A DNA stretch of 11,192 bases from Gammaproteobacteria bacterium. Lineage in GTDB: Bacteria; Pseudomonadota; Gammaproteobacteria; Granulosicoccales; Granulosicoccaceae. The DNA lies in contig JAHQVR010000315.1 in the NCBI GenBank assembly GCA_019634245.1, positions 1 to 11,192 on the forward strand, read 5' to 3'. Position 1 is the stretch's first letter. The number at the start of each line of letters is the position of its first letter. Of this stretch, positions 1 through 7,561 are shown piece by piece. Under the pieces are notes generated by a model. That model did no database searches. It saw only the letters and a list, made by a program, of their open reading frames with translations, and was not told the DNA's origin. A program made the position numbers and the translations under genes.

Positions 1-222
1 AACGCCGTCAATAGTGGCGCTTGGCAAGCACAGCTTGCAAACACACACATGAATCGAGTCAAGAATTTGCAACGCGGCGACTCGATCCGGGTGGGTGTCA
101 ATAAATATCAAGCCGATGATAGGCCCAATAAAAAGAACTCTAATAACAACCATTCAGCCGAGCAGTTAAGTGCTATCGAACCTCTAACACCCGTGCGTGA
201 TTCACAGGAGTTTGAATCATGA
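1..222 (+). CDS. mutA: Methylmalonyl-CoA mutase small subunit, 3' end (partial)
   Basis: The frame is open from base 1 and codes for 73 residues before a TGA stop at 220-222. It reads [12 protein letters not shown] at fragment residues 25-36, matching the end of the mutase TIM barrel; the large subunit next door has [12 protein letters not shown] at the equivalent place. In the family the small subunit is a catalytically inactive paralogue that pairs with MutB. Only 37 residues follow GVNKY, and they are polar and low in complexity (NKKNSNNN), whereas MutB has about 250 more residues including its B12 domain. This MutA therefore appears to stop after the barrel. Its stop overlaps the mutB start as ATGA, implying translational coupling. 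The identity rests on the short motif, the position and the coupling; the 5' part lies outside the window. Confidence 0.82.
   Translation, partial: NAVNSGAWQAQLANTHMNRVKNLQRGDSIRVGVNKYQADDRPNKKNSNNNHSAEQLSAIEPLTPVRDSQEFES
206..210 (+). promoter_or_regulatory. Ribosome binding site of mutB
   Basis: AGGAG lies 8 bases before the mutB ATG, inside the last codons of mutA. It supports the ATG at 219 as the true start and its overlap with the mutA stop. Confidence 0.7.
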
Positions 223-2360
223 AACAGCATCGTTTTCGGTTCGCAGATGTACCCGCTCCAGCACCTGGTAAGCCTACGCCACACGATTCACCAAACCCTG
301 GGTTAATAACGCCCGAAGGCCTATCGCTGGAAAACCACTACGACACAAGCCATTTGAAAGCCAGCAATATTCAAAACAGCATGCCCGGTTTTGCGCCGTT
401 CACGCGGGGCCCTTACCCCACTATGTATGTCACCAAGCCCTGGACTGTTCGGCAATACGCAGGTTTTTCCACCGCTGAAGAAAGTAACGCTTTTTATCGT
501 AGAAATTTGGCCGCCGGGCAAAAAGGTTTATCGATTGCTTTCGATCTACCCACGCACCGTGGCTACGATTCCGACCACCCAAGGGTCTCTGGTGATGTGG
601 GTATGGCCGGCGTTGCGATAGATTCCATTCTCGACATGCAAACACTGTTTGACGGCATCCCGCTCGACACTATGAGCGTGTCGATGACCATGAACGGTGC
701 CGTGCTCCCAACGCTTGCGCTCTATATAGTTGCCGCCGAAGAGCAAGGCGTTGATAAGAAGCTATTAAGTGGCACGATTCAAAATGACATTCTGAAAGAA
801 TTTATGGTGCGTAACACCTACATCTATCCACCGAAAGAATCGATGCGCATCGTCGCTGATATTTTTCGCTTCACCTCCGAACATATGCCGAAATACAACA
901 GCATCAGTATCTCGGGATATCACATGCAAGAGGCCGGAGCGACCGCCGATCTGGAATTAGCGTACACACTCGCCGATGGCGTTGAGTATCTGCGCACGGG
1001 TATCGCTGCAGGACTGGATGTCGACAGCTTTGCACCCCGGCTGTCCTTCTTCTGGGCCATCGGCATGAACCACTACATGGAAATTGCCAAAATGCGCGCA
1101 GCAAGAATGCTCTGGGCCAGTTTGGTATCAAATTTTAAGCCGAACAATCCACGCTCGGCCAGTTTACGAACGCATTGCCAGACATCAGGCTGGAGCCTGA
1201 CAGCACAAGATGTTTATAACAACATCACTAGAACCTGTGTGGAGGCCATGGCAGCGGTAAGCGGGCAAACACAATCACTGCACACCAATGCGTTTGATGA
1301 AGCATTGGCGCTACCCACTGACACATCGGCGCAAATTGCGCGCAACACACAATTGTTCTTGCAGCATGAGGCAGGCACTTGTACAACTGTCGATCCATGG
1401 GGTGGTAGTTATTTCATGGAAACACTTACCCACGACCTTGCCCGTAAAGCTTGGGAGCATATCCAAGAAGTGGAGCAAACCGGCGGTATGGCCGCCGCCA
1501 TCGAAGCAGGCATACCCAAGCTGCGCATTGAAGAGGCGGCAACTCGAACTCAAGCGCGCATTGATTCTGGCGAACAAACCGTTGTGGGTGTCAACAAATT
1601 CATGCTCGACAACGAAGCGCCTGTGGATGTTTTAAAGGTGGACAATGCAGCCGTGCGAGAACAACAGCTCGCCAAGCTCAAAACGCTTCGCCAGTCCCGA
1701 GACAAAGACGCCCATCAGCGGTGTATCAAAGCCTTGGAGCAGGCAGCAGCCTCCGGTGAGGGTAACCTACTTGCGTTAGCCGTCGACGCCGCTCGAGCAA
1801 GAGCAACCGTGGGCGAAATCTCCGAAGCTCTGGAAACCTCTTTTGGTCGACACACTGCCCGCATACAAACCATCGAAGGCGTGTATCGTAGTGCCATGAG
1901 TACAGATTCAGATCGGCCTAAAATAGATACCGCCGTAGAAGCGTTTATGAACGCTCAAGGCAGAAGACCTCGCATCCTAGTGGCGAAAATGGGTCAAGAC
2001 GGACATGACCGTGGGCAAAAAATTATCGCCACGGCATTTGCTGATTTAGGGTTCGATGTGGATATTGGGCCGCTGTTCCAAACGCCTGAAGAGGTCGCTC
2101 AACAAGCGGTGGACAACGATGTACATATCGTCGGAGCCAGCTCTTTAGCCGCAGGCCATCTCACTATGGTACCGGCATTAAAAGCGGCCCTGACCGCTCA
2201 AGGTCGGCAGGATATTTTAATTGTGGTCGGTGGCGTTATCCCGCCACAGGATATTCCAGTGTTACTCGACTCTGGCGCCGCCGCAGTCTTTCCCCCGGGA
2301 ACGGTCGTGGGCACCGCAGCTCTTGAATTACTGAACCAGCTCAATTCAAACGCCGCCTGA
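219..2360 (+). CDS. mutB: Methylmalonyl-CoA mutase large (catalytic) subunit
   Basis: Adenosylcobalamin-dependent cytoplasmic mutase (EC 5.4.99.2) that interconverts (R)-methylmalonyl-CoA and succinyl-CoA. The 713-residue length is normal for the family. Residues 1 to about 530 form the substrate-binding TIM barrel, with the signature RGPYPTMY ending at Tyr70, then RQYAGF and [20 protein letters not shown]. Tyr80, Arg198 and His235 (in GYHMQEAGA) correspond by motif to active-site Tyr89, Arg207 and His244 of the Propionibacterium enzyme. The C-terminal cobalamin domain carries DGHDRG at 594-599, with His596 as the lower cobalt ligand, then GASSLAAGH and [10 protein letters not shown]. The gene overlaps mutA by 4 bases and is followed by meaB. 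Nothing suggests truncation. Related mutases (isobutyryl-CoA or ethylmalonyl-CoA types) are less likely given the mutA partner and the motif matches. Confidence 0.97.
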   Translation: MKQHRFRFADVPAPAPGKPTPHDSPNPGLITPEGLSLENHYDTSHLKASNIQNSMPGFAPFTRGPYPTMYVTKPWTVRQYAGFSTAEESNAFYRRNLAAGQKGLSIAFDLPTHRGYDSDHPRVSGDVGMAGVAIDSILDMQTLFDGIPLDTMSVSMTMNGAVLPTLALYIVAAEEQGVDKKLLSGTIQNDILKEFMVRNTYIYPPKESMRIVADIFRFTSEHMPKYNSISISGYHMQEAGATADLELAYTLADGVEYLRTGIAAGLDVDSFAPRLSFFWAIGMNHYMEIAKMRAARMLWASLVSNFKPNNPRSASLRTHCQTSGWSLTAQDVYNNITRTCVEAMAAVSGQTQSLHTNAFDEALALPTDTSAQIARNTQLFLQHEAGTCTTVDPWGGSYFMETLTHDLARKAWEHIQEVEQTGGMAAAIEAGIPKLRIEEAATRTQARIDSGEQTVVGVNKFMLDNEAPVDVLKVDNAAVREQQLAKLKTLRQSRDKDAHQRCIKALEQAAASGEGNLLALAVDAARARATVGEISEALETSFGRHTARIQTIEGVYRSAMSTDSDRPKIDTAVEAFMNAQGRRPRILVAKMGQDGHDRGQKIIATAFADLGFDVDIGPLFQTPEEVAQQAVDNDVHIVGASSLAAGHLTMVPALKAALTAQGRQDILIVVGGVIPPQDIPVLLDSGAAAVFPPGTVVGTAALELLNQLNSNAA

Positions 2361-2372
2361 TTCAACCCGTTT

Positions 2373-3350
2373 ATGTCTGATATTAATAGCGAAGACTTGG
2401 CCAACGGGATAAAGCGTGGTGATCGAGTAGCCTTATCAAAAGCCATTACGCTCATTGAATCCACCCTGCCCGTCCACACCGCACAAGCACAGTCGCTATT
2501 AAAAATAGTGATGTCAGACACGGGTCAAGCTATTCGATTGGGCATCAGTGGCGTGCCGGGTGTTGGAAAAAGCACGTTAATCGAAACTCTGGGCATGCAG
2601 TTAATCGAGCAAGGCCATCGGGTCGCCGTACTCGCCATCGACCCGAGTAGTCAGCGTACCGGTGGCAGTATCCTCGGGGACAAAACCCGAATGAGTCAAT
2701 TGAGTAAACACCCGCAAGCCTTCGTCCGACCGTCTCCGTCGAGCGGCCATTTGGGCGGCGTTACTCGGATGACCCGAGAATCGTTGTTACTGTGTGAAGC
2801 GGCTGGGTTTGATGTGGTTCTGGTTGAAACGGTTGGCGTGGGGCAATCGGAAACTGCGGTGGCAGACATGGTGGACTGCTATTGCCTGCTGATGTTGCCT
2901 GGCGCAGGAGATGATTTACAAGGCATCAAAAAAGGTGCTTTAGAACTGGCTGACATCATTGCGGTGAACAAAGCTGACGGTGATCGACAAATCGCTGCTG
3001 GCCACGCCAAAACCGCCTACTCACGGGCGCTGTCCATATTACAACCCACCTCATCTTGGCAGCCAGTCGCTCTCACCTGCAGTGCAGAAACTGGCAATGG
3101 GGTACAAGAATTGTGGCAGTGCGTTTTAGAACACCGCAGTGCGCTTGAAAAAACGGGAGAGCTGCAATCGCTTCGGCAAGAACAACGCTTGCGTTGGCTG
3201 TGGTCGATGATCGAAAACAAACTTATGGCTCAGCTTCACTCAAAGGACGATCTGCGTTCACTGATTACAGAAGTTGAAAACGATATAAAAAGCGGCCGTC
3301 TCACGGTCCCGGTGGGCTGCGATAAAATTCTGGCGGCGATGGGTCAGTAA
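2373..3350 (+). CDS. meaB: MeaB-family GTPase, methylmalonyl-CoA mutase chaperone
   Basis: G3E-family P-loop GTPase, 325 residues, of the MeaB/ArgK/YgfD group. Known members gate cobalamin transfer to methylmalonyl-CoA mutase and protect or rescue the enzyme from inactivation. Visible motifs are the Walker A loop GVPGVGKST at 60-68, the family block LAIDPSSQRTGGSILGDKTRM, RPSPSSGHLGG, VETVGVGQSE (G3 region), and NKAD at 199-202, which sets guanine specificity. The C-terminal part is helical and is the dimerisation arm in known structures. The start lies 12 bases after the mutB stop, with no clear Shine-Dalgarno sequence, so translation may depend on ribosomes finishing mutB. The old name ArgK (arginine/ornithine transport kinase) is misleading; position directly after mutAB makes the mutase-chaperone role nearly certain. 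Confidence 0.96.
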   Translation: MSDINSEDLANGIKRGDRVALSKAITLIESTLPVHTAQAQSLLKIVMSDTGQAIRLGISGVPGVGKSTLIETLGMQLIEQGHRVAVLAIDPSSQRTGGSILGDKTRMSQLSKHPQAFVRPSPSSGHLGGVTRMTRESLLLCEAAGFDVVLVETVGVGQSETAVADMVDCYCLLMLPGAGDDLQGIKKGALELADIIAVNKADGDRQIAAGHAKTAYSRALSILQPTSSWQPVALTCSAETGNGVQELWQCVLEHRSALEKTGELQSLRQEQRLRWLWSMIENKLMAQLHSKDDLRSLITEVENDIKSGRLTVPVGCDKILAAMGQ

Positions 3351-3355
3351 AACCA

Positions 3356-3991
3356 CTAGCTCCACACTGAAATACCTTCCGTTTCCAAGGCTTGTATAAC
3401 CGACGGGCGTTGCAGAAGTTTTTCAATGTATTGAGCGAACTGGGGATAGCCCTGCCTCATGTCATACCCCTGCATGACACCCCACCGAAACAGCACCAAC
3501 CAAAACGGATCCACCACGGTGAATCGATCGCCGACCGCGTACTGATGCTGAGTCAGATGTTCTTCGATCAGCCTCAAACAAGCCTTGTAATTATCATGAC
3601 CGCTGGCTTGCACCAATGGGTGATGCTCTTCAGACAGAACAAAGCGTTCGGAGCGGAGAATTTGCGCAAACGCCACATGCGCGGTGTTGGAACACCAGGC
3701 CAACCATTCCAGACAACGGGCTTCTGGTTCTGGTTCGTGCGGATAGATACCCGACTGCGGAAAGTTGCGGCCTAGATAAGCCAGTATCGCAGCGTTTTCT
3801 GTAAGTAATAAATCATTTACTGACAAAGCCGGTATCCGACCCTTTGGATTGATCGCCAAATACTCCTTAGAGAAGTTCAGTCGATCTTTGGTCGAAAAGC
3901 GTTTTAACTCAAACGGCAAACCGATTTCAATCAGTGCGACATGGGGTGCGAGAGAACAAGCACCTGGGGAATAGTAAAGCGCTATTTTCAT
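3356..3991 (-). CDS. Glutathione S-transferase, beta-class-like
   Basis: Cytosolic GST fold of 211 residues, a typical length. The N-terminal thioredoxin-like domain (about 1-80) begins with YYSPGACSLAPH, the beta-class hallmark; Cys12 matches the cysteine that binds glutathione in bacterial beta GSTs. Pro54 in the RIPAL segment is the usual cis-proline, and TENAAIL at 64-70 contains the acidic residue contacting the glutathione gamma-glutamyl group. The helical C-terminal domain has His105, probably the second active-site residue, and the N-capping box TVVD at 158-161. The ATG at 3991 is preferred because it gives the family start MKIALYYSPG; a TTG two codons upstream (3997) is in frame but less likely. 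The gene stands alone, convergent with meaB and divergent from the polyol operon. The substrate is unknown; detoxification or redox repair is likely. Confidence 0.93.
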   Translation of the reverse strand: MKIALYYSPGACSLAPHVALIEIGLPFELKRFSTKDRLNFSKEYLAINPKGRIPALSVNDLLLTENAAILAYLGRNFPQSGIYPHEPEPEARCLEWLAWCSNTAHVAFAQILRSERFVLSEEHHPLVQASGHDNYKACLRLIEEHLTQHQYAVGDRFTVVDPFWLVLFRWGVMQGYDMRQGYPQFAQYIEKLLQRPSVIQALETEGISVWS

Positions 3992-4234
3992 GCGCAATCT
4001 CGCTGCCGGAATTCCATTGAAATAACACTATCAGAATCCACAACCCAGATTTGCTCAAGTGCAATGGGATTCGGCATCCACCTGATTTTCAAGGGCAAAA
4101 CAACCAATATTTCGTAATCAAGACGCCATTCGGGGTCGACGAGCGCAAGTAGTTAACCCACATAACGAGAATTCAAACACATCTAAAATGATGATTTTGT
4201 ATGTACTATTGTTGGGATCGTATTTGCACCCTGA

Positions 4235-4263
4235 ACTGTTTTCCCGCACATTGGCGGGGCAGT
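4235..4263 (+). other. Possible stem-loop in the 5' leader of the binding-protein mRNA
   Basis: CCCGC at 4243-4247 can pair with GCGGG at 4254-4258 around a 6-base loop. Outside it, ACTG at 4235-4238 can pair with CAGT at 4260-4263 across an asymmetric internal loop. It lies about 26 bases before the Shine-Dalgarno sequence and has no T-run, so it is not a terminator. It could stabilise the mRNA, act as an operator, or be chance. Confidence 0.3.
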
Positions 4264-4288
4264 CAATACGAATAATTCGGTTTCTCTC

Positions 4289-4294
4289 GGAGGA
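4289..4294 (+). promoter_or_regulatory. Strong ribosome binding site of the polyol-binding-protein gene
   Basis: GGAGGA, a near-perfect Shine-Dalgarno sequence, lies 5 bases before the ATG at 4300. It is the strongest in the window and fits high expression of the binding protein. Confidence 0.85.
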
Positions 4295-4299
4295 AATAT

Positions 4300-5583
4300 A
4301 TGAAATTAGTACGTCACGCGGCTCTGACCCTGACTTTGGGCGTTGCTGCGGCAACGACAGCGTCAGCACAAGAGCTGACTATCGCGATCGTTAACAACGG
4401 TCACATGATCAACATGCAGAAAGTTGCAGAAGCTTACACTGAAGAAACTGGTGTCAAGTTGAATTGGGTGTCTTTGGAAGAAGGTGTACTGCGTGAGCAG
4501 GTAACTTCTGATACAGCCACTGGCGGTGGTCAGTACGACATCATCAACATCGGCATGCAAGAAGCTCCTATCTGGGGTGCAGCAGGTTGGATCGAGCCAC
4601 TTGAGTTCGGTGAAGCGTACGATATTGACGACATGCTACCTGCCATGCGCAACGGCTTGTCTCACGAAGGTACTTTGTATGCAGCACCTTTCTACGGTGA
4701 ATCTTCCATGGTTATGTACCGTAAAGATTTAACGGATGCGGCTGGTGTAACCATCGCTGACAACGATTCTTGGGACAACATCAAAGCAGCTGCTGCGGCG
4801 ATTCACAATCCTGATGCCGGTGTCTACGGTGCATGTTTACGTGGTAAGCCTGGTTGGGGCGACAACATGGCGTTCATCACCACTGTTGTTAACTCTTTCG
4901 GTGGCGCCTGGTTTGATAAAGATATGAAGCCAGCTTTGGACTCAGATGAGTGGAAAGCAGCTATCAACTTCTACGTTGATCTGCTGGGTAACTACGGACC
5001 TCCTGGATCAGAAGGTAACTCTTTTAACGAAATCCTCGCTCTGTACAATGAAGGCAAGTGTGGCATGTGGATCGACGCCACTATCGCTGCTTCATTCCTC
5101 GAAGTAGACGGTGTTGCATACGCTCAATCACCTAATGCTGGTAACCCAGTGGGTGCTAACTGGCTATGGGCTTGGGCAATGGCAGTTCCTGCTGGTTCGC
5201 CAAACGCTGAAGCGTCTATGAAGTTCATTGAGTGGGCTACTTCTAAAGACTACATCAAAGCGGTAGCCGATCATCCAGAGTTCGGTTGGGGTTCTGTACC
5301 TACCGGTACTCGTGCTTCTACCTACGCTTATCCTGAGTTCCAAGAAGTTGCAGGTTTTGCTGCAGCGGAAATGGCGGCGATTGAATCAGCGGCTCCTGGA
5401 GCTACAGATCTGAAGCCTTATGTTGGCGTTCAGTTTGCTGCTATCCCTGAGTTCCCTGAAGTAGGCTCTGCAGTTGCTCAAGAAATGGCGGCTGCGCTGT
5501 CTGGTGCTAAGTCGGTTGATGAGGCTCTTGCAGCTTCACAAGCTGCTGCTGACGCGATCATGCGTGAAGCTGGCTACTACTAA
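4300..5583 (+). CDS. mtlE: Periplasmic sugar-alcohol-binding protein of an ABC transporter (MtlE/SmoE type)
   Basis: Family 1 extracellular solute-binding protein, 427 residues. It captures the substrate in the periplasm and delivers it to the two permeases downstream. A Sec signal peptide is clear: basic MKLVRH, a hydrophobic core, and the ASA site giving cleavage after residue 23 (before QELTIAI). There is no lipobox cysteine, so the protein is soluble. The blocks CLRGKPGWGDNMAF (from Cys179) and GKCGMWIDATIAASF (Cys254) are typical of mannitol/sorbitol-binding proteins; Cys179 and Cys254 could form a disulfide. Codon choice is strongly biased to GCT, GGT, AAC, TTC and CGT, unlike neighbouring genes, which indicates very high expression. 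A terminator follows the stop. The polyol assignment is supported by the dehydrogenase downstream; exact substrate (mannitol, sorbitol or arabitol) cannot be told. Confidence 0.9.
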   Translation: MKLVRHAALTLTLGVAAATTASAQELTIAIVNNGHMINMQKVAEAYTEETGVKLNWVSLEEGVLREQVTSDTATGGGQYDIINIGMQEAPIWGAAGWIEPLEFGEAYDIDDMLPAMRNGLSHEGTLYAAPFYGESSMVMYRKDLTDAAGVTIADNDSWDNIKAAAAAIHNPDAGVYGACLRGKPGWGDNMAFITTVVNSFGGAWFDKDMKPALDSDEWKAAINFYVDLLGNYGPPGSEGNSFNEILALYNEGKCGMWIDATIAASFLEVDGVAYAQSPNAGNPVGANWLWAWAMAVPAGSPNAEASMKFIEWATSKDYIKAVADHPEFGWGSVPTGTRASTYAYPEFQEVAGFAAAEMAAIESAAPGATDLKPYVGVQFAAIPEFPEVGSAVAQEMAAALSGAKSVDEALAASQAAADAIMREAGYY

Positions 5584-5590
5584 GTTACTA

Positions 5591-5608
5591 GTTCAGGTTC
5601 AGGTTTAG
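5591..5608 (+). repeat. Short tandem hexamer repeat after the binding-protein gene
   Basis: GTTCAG, GTTCAG and GTTTAG follow one another just after the stop codon. It is only three units long and probably has no function beyond untranslated sequence. Confidence 0.4.
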
Positions 5609-5623
5609 TCTAAGTAAGAAAGG

Positions 5624-5659
5624 AAAAAGCTCGGTGGGTGTACCACCGAGCTTTTTTTT
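5624..5659 (+). terminator. Strong intrinsic terminator or attenuator after the binding-protein gene
   Basis: GCTCGGTGG at 5629-5637 pairs perfectly with CCACCGAGC at 5643-5651 around a 5-base loop, giving a GC-rich 9-bp stem. It is followed by eight T residues (5652-5659). An A-run before the stem pairs with the T-run, so it could also work weakly on the other strand. It lies 40 bases after the binding-protein stop and before the permease genes, so it should end most transcripts there while letting some read through. Confidence 0.93.
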
Positions 5660-5775
5660 AAGGTAGATTTCTCCTAGCTAGTTTGAATCACGGTTCTGTG
5701 CCACTATCGTGGCTCCCAGTCACCTGCTACGTTTAGAACTAAGCGAGCTCAAAGTTTGTAAGGGTACAAAGAGCT
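5660..5775 (+). promoter_or_regulatory. Leader between terminator and first permease gene, possible secondary promoter
   Basis: This 116-base stretch holds two small symmetric elements: the palindrome CTAGCTAG at 5674-5681 and the inverted repeat GCCAC-tatc-GTGGC at 5700-5713. TTGAAT at 5683-5688 with TATCGT about 16 bases on is a poor promoter match. The permease genes may be served by read-through, a weak promoter here, or both. The start codon at 5776 has only a weak Shine-Dalgarno sequence (AAAGAG), consistent with low expression of membrane components. Confidence 0.3.
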
Positions 5776-6714
5776 ATGGCCAAAAGAACGCTTCCCCGAT
5801 TACTTCAAACACCCGCGGTTGTGTTGTTGTTGCTCTGGATGCTAGTTCCGCTTGGACTGACGCTTTATTTCTCGTTCATTCGATACGTTTTAAACAATTT
5901 ACGCAGACCGGAGTGGACCTCTCCAAGTTTTAGCAACTGGCGTGGTTTCGGGAACTATGAATACGTCTTAAACGCCAAAGATTTTTGGTTTGCAGTGCAA
6001 AACAGCCTGTTTATCGTCGGCAGCATTTTACTGCTCACCGTCGTCTTAGGCCTGGCCTTAGCTATACTGGTCAACCGATCCTTTCCTGGTCGTGGCATTG
6101 TCCGCGTCCTGCTTATTTCACCCTTCTTTGTTATGCCCGCCGTTAATGCGGTGTTGTGGATCAATATGATTCTTGATCCCGTACTCGGACTCAACGGCAT
6201 AGCCGTCGAAGGAATAAACAGTTGGGTAGCCGGACTGAAAGATTTTCCCATTCTTGGCTACTTTTTCTCGCTATGGCCAGACATAGAACCGATGAGCTTC
6301 AGAGCGACACAAACATCTGCTTATGCGGTGATTATTATGGTGACCTGGCAGTGGACGCCATTCGCTGTGCTGATTTTCATGACCTCCCTTCAATCTGAAG
6401 ATGAGCAGCAAAAAGAGGCCGCCATTTTAGACGGCGCCGGAGCCTGGTCGCGATTTCGCAACCTGACGCTACCTCATCTGGGTCGCCCGATAGCGATCGT
6501 TGTAATGATCCAATCAATTTTTCACCTGTCGTTGTATGCGGAAATTGAAATTGTCAGCCGCGGCAATGGCAACAAGAACCTACCCTATCTCATTGGTGAA
6601 TTTTCATCGAACAATATCGGTGCTGCTAGTGCTACTGGTATTTTCGCCGTTATTCTGGCCAACATCGTGGCGATCTTTTTGCTGCGCATGGTCGGCAAGA
6701 ACTTAATGGACTAG
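5776..6714 (+). CDS. mtlF: ABC polyol transporter inner-membrane permease 1 (MtlF/SmoF type)
   Basis: Binding-protein-dependent permease of the MalF-like carbohydrate family, 312 residues. It forms half of the membrane channel with the next gene product. Six hydrophobic segments are visible at about 14-34, 78-99, 110-134, 177-205, 236-260 and 285-308. The cytoplasmic EAA loop is clear, with EAAILDG at 214-220 followed by LPHLGRP; it docks to the ATPase. A polar stretch of about 40 residues between segments 3 and 4 probably faces the periplasm. The ATG at 5776 starts a normal N-terminus with basic residues before segment 1. Its stop overlaps the ribosome binding site of the next permease gene. 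Substrate assignment to polyols comes from context. Confidence 0.92.
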   Translation: MAKRTLPRLLQTPAVVLLLLWMLVPLGLTLYFSFIRYVLNNLRRPEWTSPSFSNWRGFGNYEYVLNAKDFWFAVQNSLFIVGSILLLTVVLGLALAILVNRSFPGRGIVRVLLISPFFVMPAVNAVLWINMILDPVLGLNGIAVEGINSWVAGLKDFPILGYFFSLWPDIEPMSFRATQTSAYAVIIMVTWQWTPFAVLIFMTSLQSEDEQQKEAAILDGAGAWSRFRNLTLPHLGRPIAIVVMIQSIFHLSLYAEIEIVSRGNGNKNLPYLIGEFSSNNIGAASATGIFAVILANIVAIFLLRMVGKNLMD

Positions 6715-6717
6715 GAG
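6713..6717 (+). promoter_or_regulatory. Ribosome binding site of the second permease gene, overlapping the preceding stop
   Basis: AGGAG begins within the TAG stop of the first permease gene and lies 7 bases before the ATG at 6725. This suggests coupled, equal synthesis of the two permeases. Confidence 0.7.
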
Positions 6718-6724
6718 AAGGAAA

Positions 6725-7561
6725 ATGGCAGCTGTTGCTCAATCATCTAAGTTTGGAAATATTTTCTGGCCCGTTTTGGCATGGGTCATAGCGCTGATTT
6801 TTTTCTTCCCTATCTTCTGGATGGTGTTCACCAGTTTTAAAACAGACGCCGATGCCGTTAAACCGGAATACTTGTTCACGTTCAAACCCACACTTGAAAA
6901 CTATCTGAACATGACTGAGAACTACGACTACTGGCGTTTTGCCATTAACTCGGTCATTACCTCCACCTTTGCCACACTGTTTGCGCTGTTTGTCGGGGTT
7001 CCTGCAGCGTACGCCATGGCGTTTAACCCAAGCCGTCATACCAAAGATATTTTGGTCTGGATGTTATCGACAAAAATGCTGCCAGCCGCAGCAGTACTCT
7101 ACCCGATGACTTTTCTGACGAAGAACTTTCTGCAAATTTACGACACACACTTTTTGATTATTCTCGTGTTGTGCCTAATCAATCTGCCCATCGTGATTTG
7201 GATGTTGTTTACCTATTTCAAAGAAATACCCAAAGAAATCATCGAAGCTGGAAAAATGGATGGTGTCAGTACCTGGGGAGAGATAAAAGATATTCTGATT
7301 CCACTAGCCTGGGGTGGCGTGGCCTCCACCGCTCTATTGTGTTTCATATTTTGCTGGAACGAGGCGTACTGGACGGTGCGTTTAACCACAACCGAAGCAG
7401 CTACTTTGTCCAAACTGATCGAGGGCAATCGAGCACCGGAAGGCTTGTTCTTCGGCAGACTGTCGGCTGTTTCCACCGCCGCAGTGGGACCCATTGTGGT
7501 TCTTGGGTGGTTTTGCCAAAAGCAGCTGGTTCGCGGCTTAACCTTTGGTGCCGTGAAATGA
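6725..7561 (+). CDS. mtlG: ABC polyol transporter inner-membrane permease 2 (MtlG/SmoG type)
   Basis: MalG-like permease of 278 residues, the second half of the transport channel. The N-terminal membrane segment (about 13-35) is followed by the MalG-type FTSFKTDADAVKP stretch and a periplasmic loop. Then come further hydrophobic segments around AINSVITSTFATLFALFVG, MLPAAAVLYPMTFL and FLIILVLCLINLPIVIWMLF. The EAA loop reads EAGKMDG at 174-180, next to IPLAWGG. The C-terminus is hydrophobic and ends QLVRGLTFGAVK, the usual ending in this family. It begins 10 bases after the first permease stop. A 79-base gap separates it from the regulator gene. Confidence 0.93.
   Translation: MAAVAQSSKFGNIFWPVLAWVIALIFFFPIFWMVFTSFKTDADAVKPEYLFTFKPTLENYLNMTENYDYWRFAINSVITSTFATLFALFVGVPAAYAMAFNPSRHTKDILVWMLSTKMLPAAAVLYPMTFLTKNFLQIYDTHFLIILVLCLINLPIVIWMLFTYFKEIPKEIIEAGKMDGVSTWGEIKDILIPLAWGGVASTALLCFIFCWNEAYWTVRLTTTEAATLSKLIEGNRAPEGLFFGRLSAVSTAAVGPIVVLGWFCQKQLVRGLTFGAVK

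Larger units (their letters stand above)
3992..4299. promoter_or_regulatory. Divergent intergenic region with promoters for the GST gene and the polyol operon
   Basis: This 308-base gap has no convincing gene. It must hold the promoter of the GST gene (leftward) and of the polyol-binding-protein gene (rightward), and probably the AraC-type operator. I could not fix sigma-70 boxes: the best rightward candidates (TTGTAT at 4197-4202 with TATTTG at 4221-4226, and TACTAT at 4204-4209) match the consensus poorly. AraC-type activated promoters often have a weak -35 box, so this is not surprising. A possible leader hairpin sits near the right end. Confidence 0.5.

Noticed and set aside
3392..3775. 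127-residue open frame on the + strand
   Set aside because: It lies wholly antisense to the well-supported GST gene and its protein resembles no family I know.
3995..3997. TTG start for the GST gene, two codons upstream of the ATG
   Set aside because: The ATG at 3991 gives the usual family N-terminus MKIALYYSPG, and the TTG has no better ribosome binding site.
4051..4064. Inverted repeat TTGC-tcaagt-GCAA in the divergent region as an operator
   Set aside because: Arms of only 4 bases are expected by chance and no second copy is seen near either promoter.
3992..4299. Riboswitch or small RNA in the 300-base intergenic region
   Set aside because: No cobalamin or other known riboswitch core and no terminator hairpin with T-run is visible; only the weak leader hairpin was kept.
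4118..4394. Two small open frames in the region upstream of the binding-protein gene (4118-4369 on -, 4188-4394 on +)
   Set aside because: Both run into the binding-protein gene in other frames, have no ribosome binding site and look like chance frames.
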